Assembly (NCBI RefSeq): GCF_003233655.1
Contig: NZ_CP029832.1
Span: 480,001 to 544,000, forward strand
Length of the DNA stretch: 64,000 nt
Source: Azospirillum ramasamyi
GTDB lineage: Bacteria; Pseudomonadota; Alphaproteobacteria; Azospirillales; Azospirillaceae
Direction: 5' to 3'
Part shown: positions 63,499 through 64,000 of the stretch, one piece after another
Layout of the letters: every line of letters starts with the position of its first letter
Numbering within the stretch: the first letter of the stretch is position 1
Notes under the pieces: model-generated
What the model saw: only the letters and a program-made list of their open reading frames with translations
What the model was told of the DNA's origin: nothing
Databases searched by the model: none
Position numbers and translations under genes: made by a program

Positions 63499-63927
63499 CT
63501 ATTCGCCGGACAGTGCCAGCGCTTCCTCCTGCATGGCATGCTCGACCGTCAGAACGGTGAGGGTCTTTGCCTCTCCCTGACGCGTGTACCATGTGATGGA
63601 CTGTTTTTCGGCAACGCCGATGAGTGCCGCGCCGATCGGGGTCAGCACCGACACACGTCCGGCAGCAAGGTCGGCCTCCTGGGGATAGACCAGGGTGACG
63701 GTTCGCTCCTGTCCGGCCACCTCGTCCCGGAAGGTCACGCGCGCGTTCATCGTGACGATCGATGGAGCGATCTCGTCCGGGCCCACCACGACAGCGCGGT
63801 CCAGTTCCGTCGCAAGATAGTCGTAGACGTCGGGCAGCGTATCGGCGATGGCCTCCGCCAGGCCGGACAGCCGGTCATGATCGGTTTCGGTGAGGATGAT
63901 GGGAGGGAAAACGCCTGCGGGACGCAT
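63499..63927 (-). CDS. rnk: Rnk-type nucleoside diphosphate kinase regulator (GreA/GreB C-domain)
   Basis: A complete 142-residue protein. The N-terminal helical part (PIILTETDHDRLSGLAEAIA, LPDVYDYLATELDRAVVVGP) is followed by the FKBP-like GreA/GreB C-terminal domain (VTMNARVTFRDEVAGQERTV, TLVYPQEADLAAGRVSVLTP, IGAALIGVAEKQSITW). Rnk-type proteins bind RNA polymerase like Gre factors but lack the long coiled coil. It is transcribed toward the IS5 fragment; its promoter should lie at 63928-64000. Confidence 0.9.
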   Translation of the reverse strand: MRPAGVFPPIILTETDHDRLSGLAEAIADTLPDVYDYLATELDRAVVVGPDEIAPSIVTMNARVTFRDEVAGQERTVTLVYPQEADLAAGRVSVLTPIGAALIGVAEKQSITWYTRQGEAKTLTVLTVEHAMQEEALALSGE

Positions 63928-64000
63928 TCTGGTATTCCTGTCGTTGCCGGTGAGCGCACGTCCCGGCGGCTCGGCACGCCCCCCCGGTGGGCGCCTCCTC

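Overview
The window reads as a GC-rich alphaproteobacterial replicon, most likely from Azospirillum or a close relative (inference from gene content, base composition and IS families; nothing here fixes the species). It opens with the 3' end of an rRNA operon (23S, 5S, initiator tRNA) and then becomes an accessory region with an unusually dense load of insertion sequences.

Layout. (1) 1-1400: 23S 3' part, 5S, tRNA-fMet, with the tail of a site-specific recombinase gene running antisense into the tRNA. (2) 1.6-11.4 kb: an IS pile-up containing IS66, an IS256 split by an IS5, IS110, IS701, IS481 and a deleted IS5. (3) 11.4-16.7 kb: a cobalt-dependent thiocyanate hydrolase / nitrile hydratase-type operon. 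It has a fused ScnB-ScnA-like subunit, a gamma-like metal subunit with CTLCSC, a P15K-like activator and a HupE/UreJ-type permease. A TauE/SafE-type exporter lies nearby. Two same-orientation IS481 copies (9.5 and 17.7 kb) bracket this cassette. (4) 16.8-21.3 kb: more IS5, IS481 and ISL3 debris and a YhiM-like membrane protein. (5) 21.3-27 kb: a PRC-barrel envelope protein, a NarL-type response regulator and an EmrAB-type efflux pair. (6) 27.4-36.6 kb: a respiratory nitrate reductase operon narGHJI, a parvulin isomerase and narK, preceded by an FNR-like box. (7) 36.8-42.8 kb: a cobalamin riboswitch followed by a BtuB-type receptor, a protein of unknown function, a BtuFCD-type ABC importer and a DUF1636 protein.

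(8) 42.8-60.0 kb is the most unusual part. Two divergent gene blocks share a 150-200 bp promoter region. The minus-strand block encodes a TAXI-type solute-binding protein, a proline-rich exported protein and a von Willebrand A (VWA) protein, with overlapping start and stop codons. The plus-strand block encodes a two-helix membrane protein, a large tubulin/FtsZ-superfamily-like GTPase, a membrane protein of unknown family, a membrane-anchored protein resembling an inactivated superfamily-2 helicase, and a large exported VWA protein with a C-terminal membrane anchor. The last four overlap. I infer a multi-protein envelope machine built on a cytoskeletal GTPase and VWA adhesion modules; its function is unknown.

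(9) 60-64 kb: an internally deleted IS110/IS1111-type element, broken tauD-like and DUF983 genes, a small membrane protein, an IS630, another IS5 fragment and an intact rnk-type gene.

Metabolically the identified genes suggest use of thiocyanate or nitriles as N/S source, nitrate respiration, and scavenging of cobalt and cobalamin. Much of the first 21 kb and the last 4 kb is a graveyard of transposed and truncated elements.
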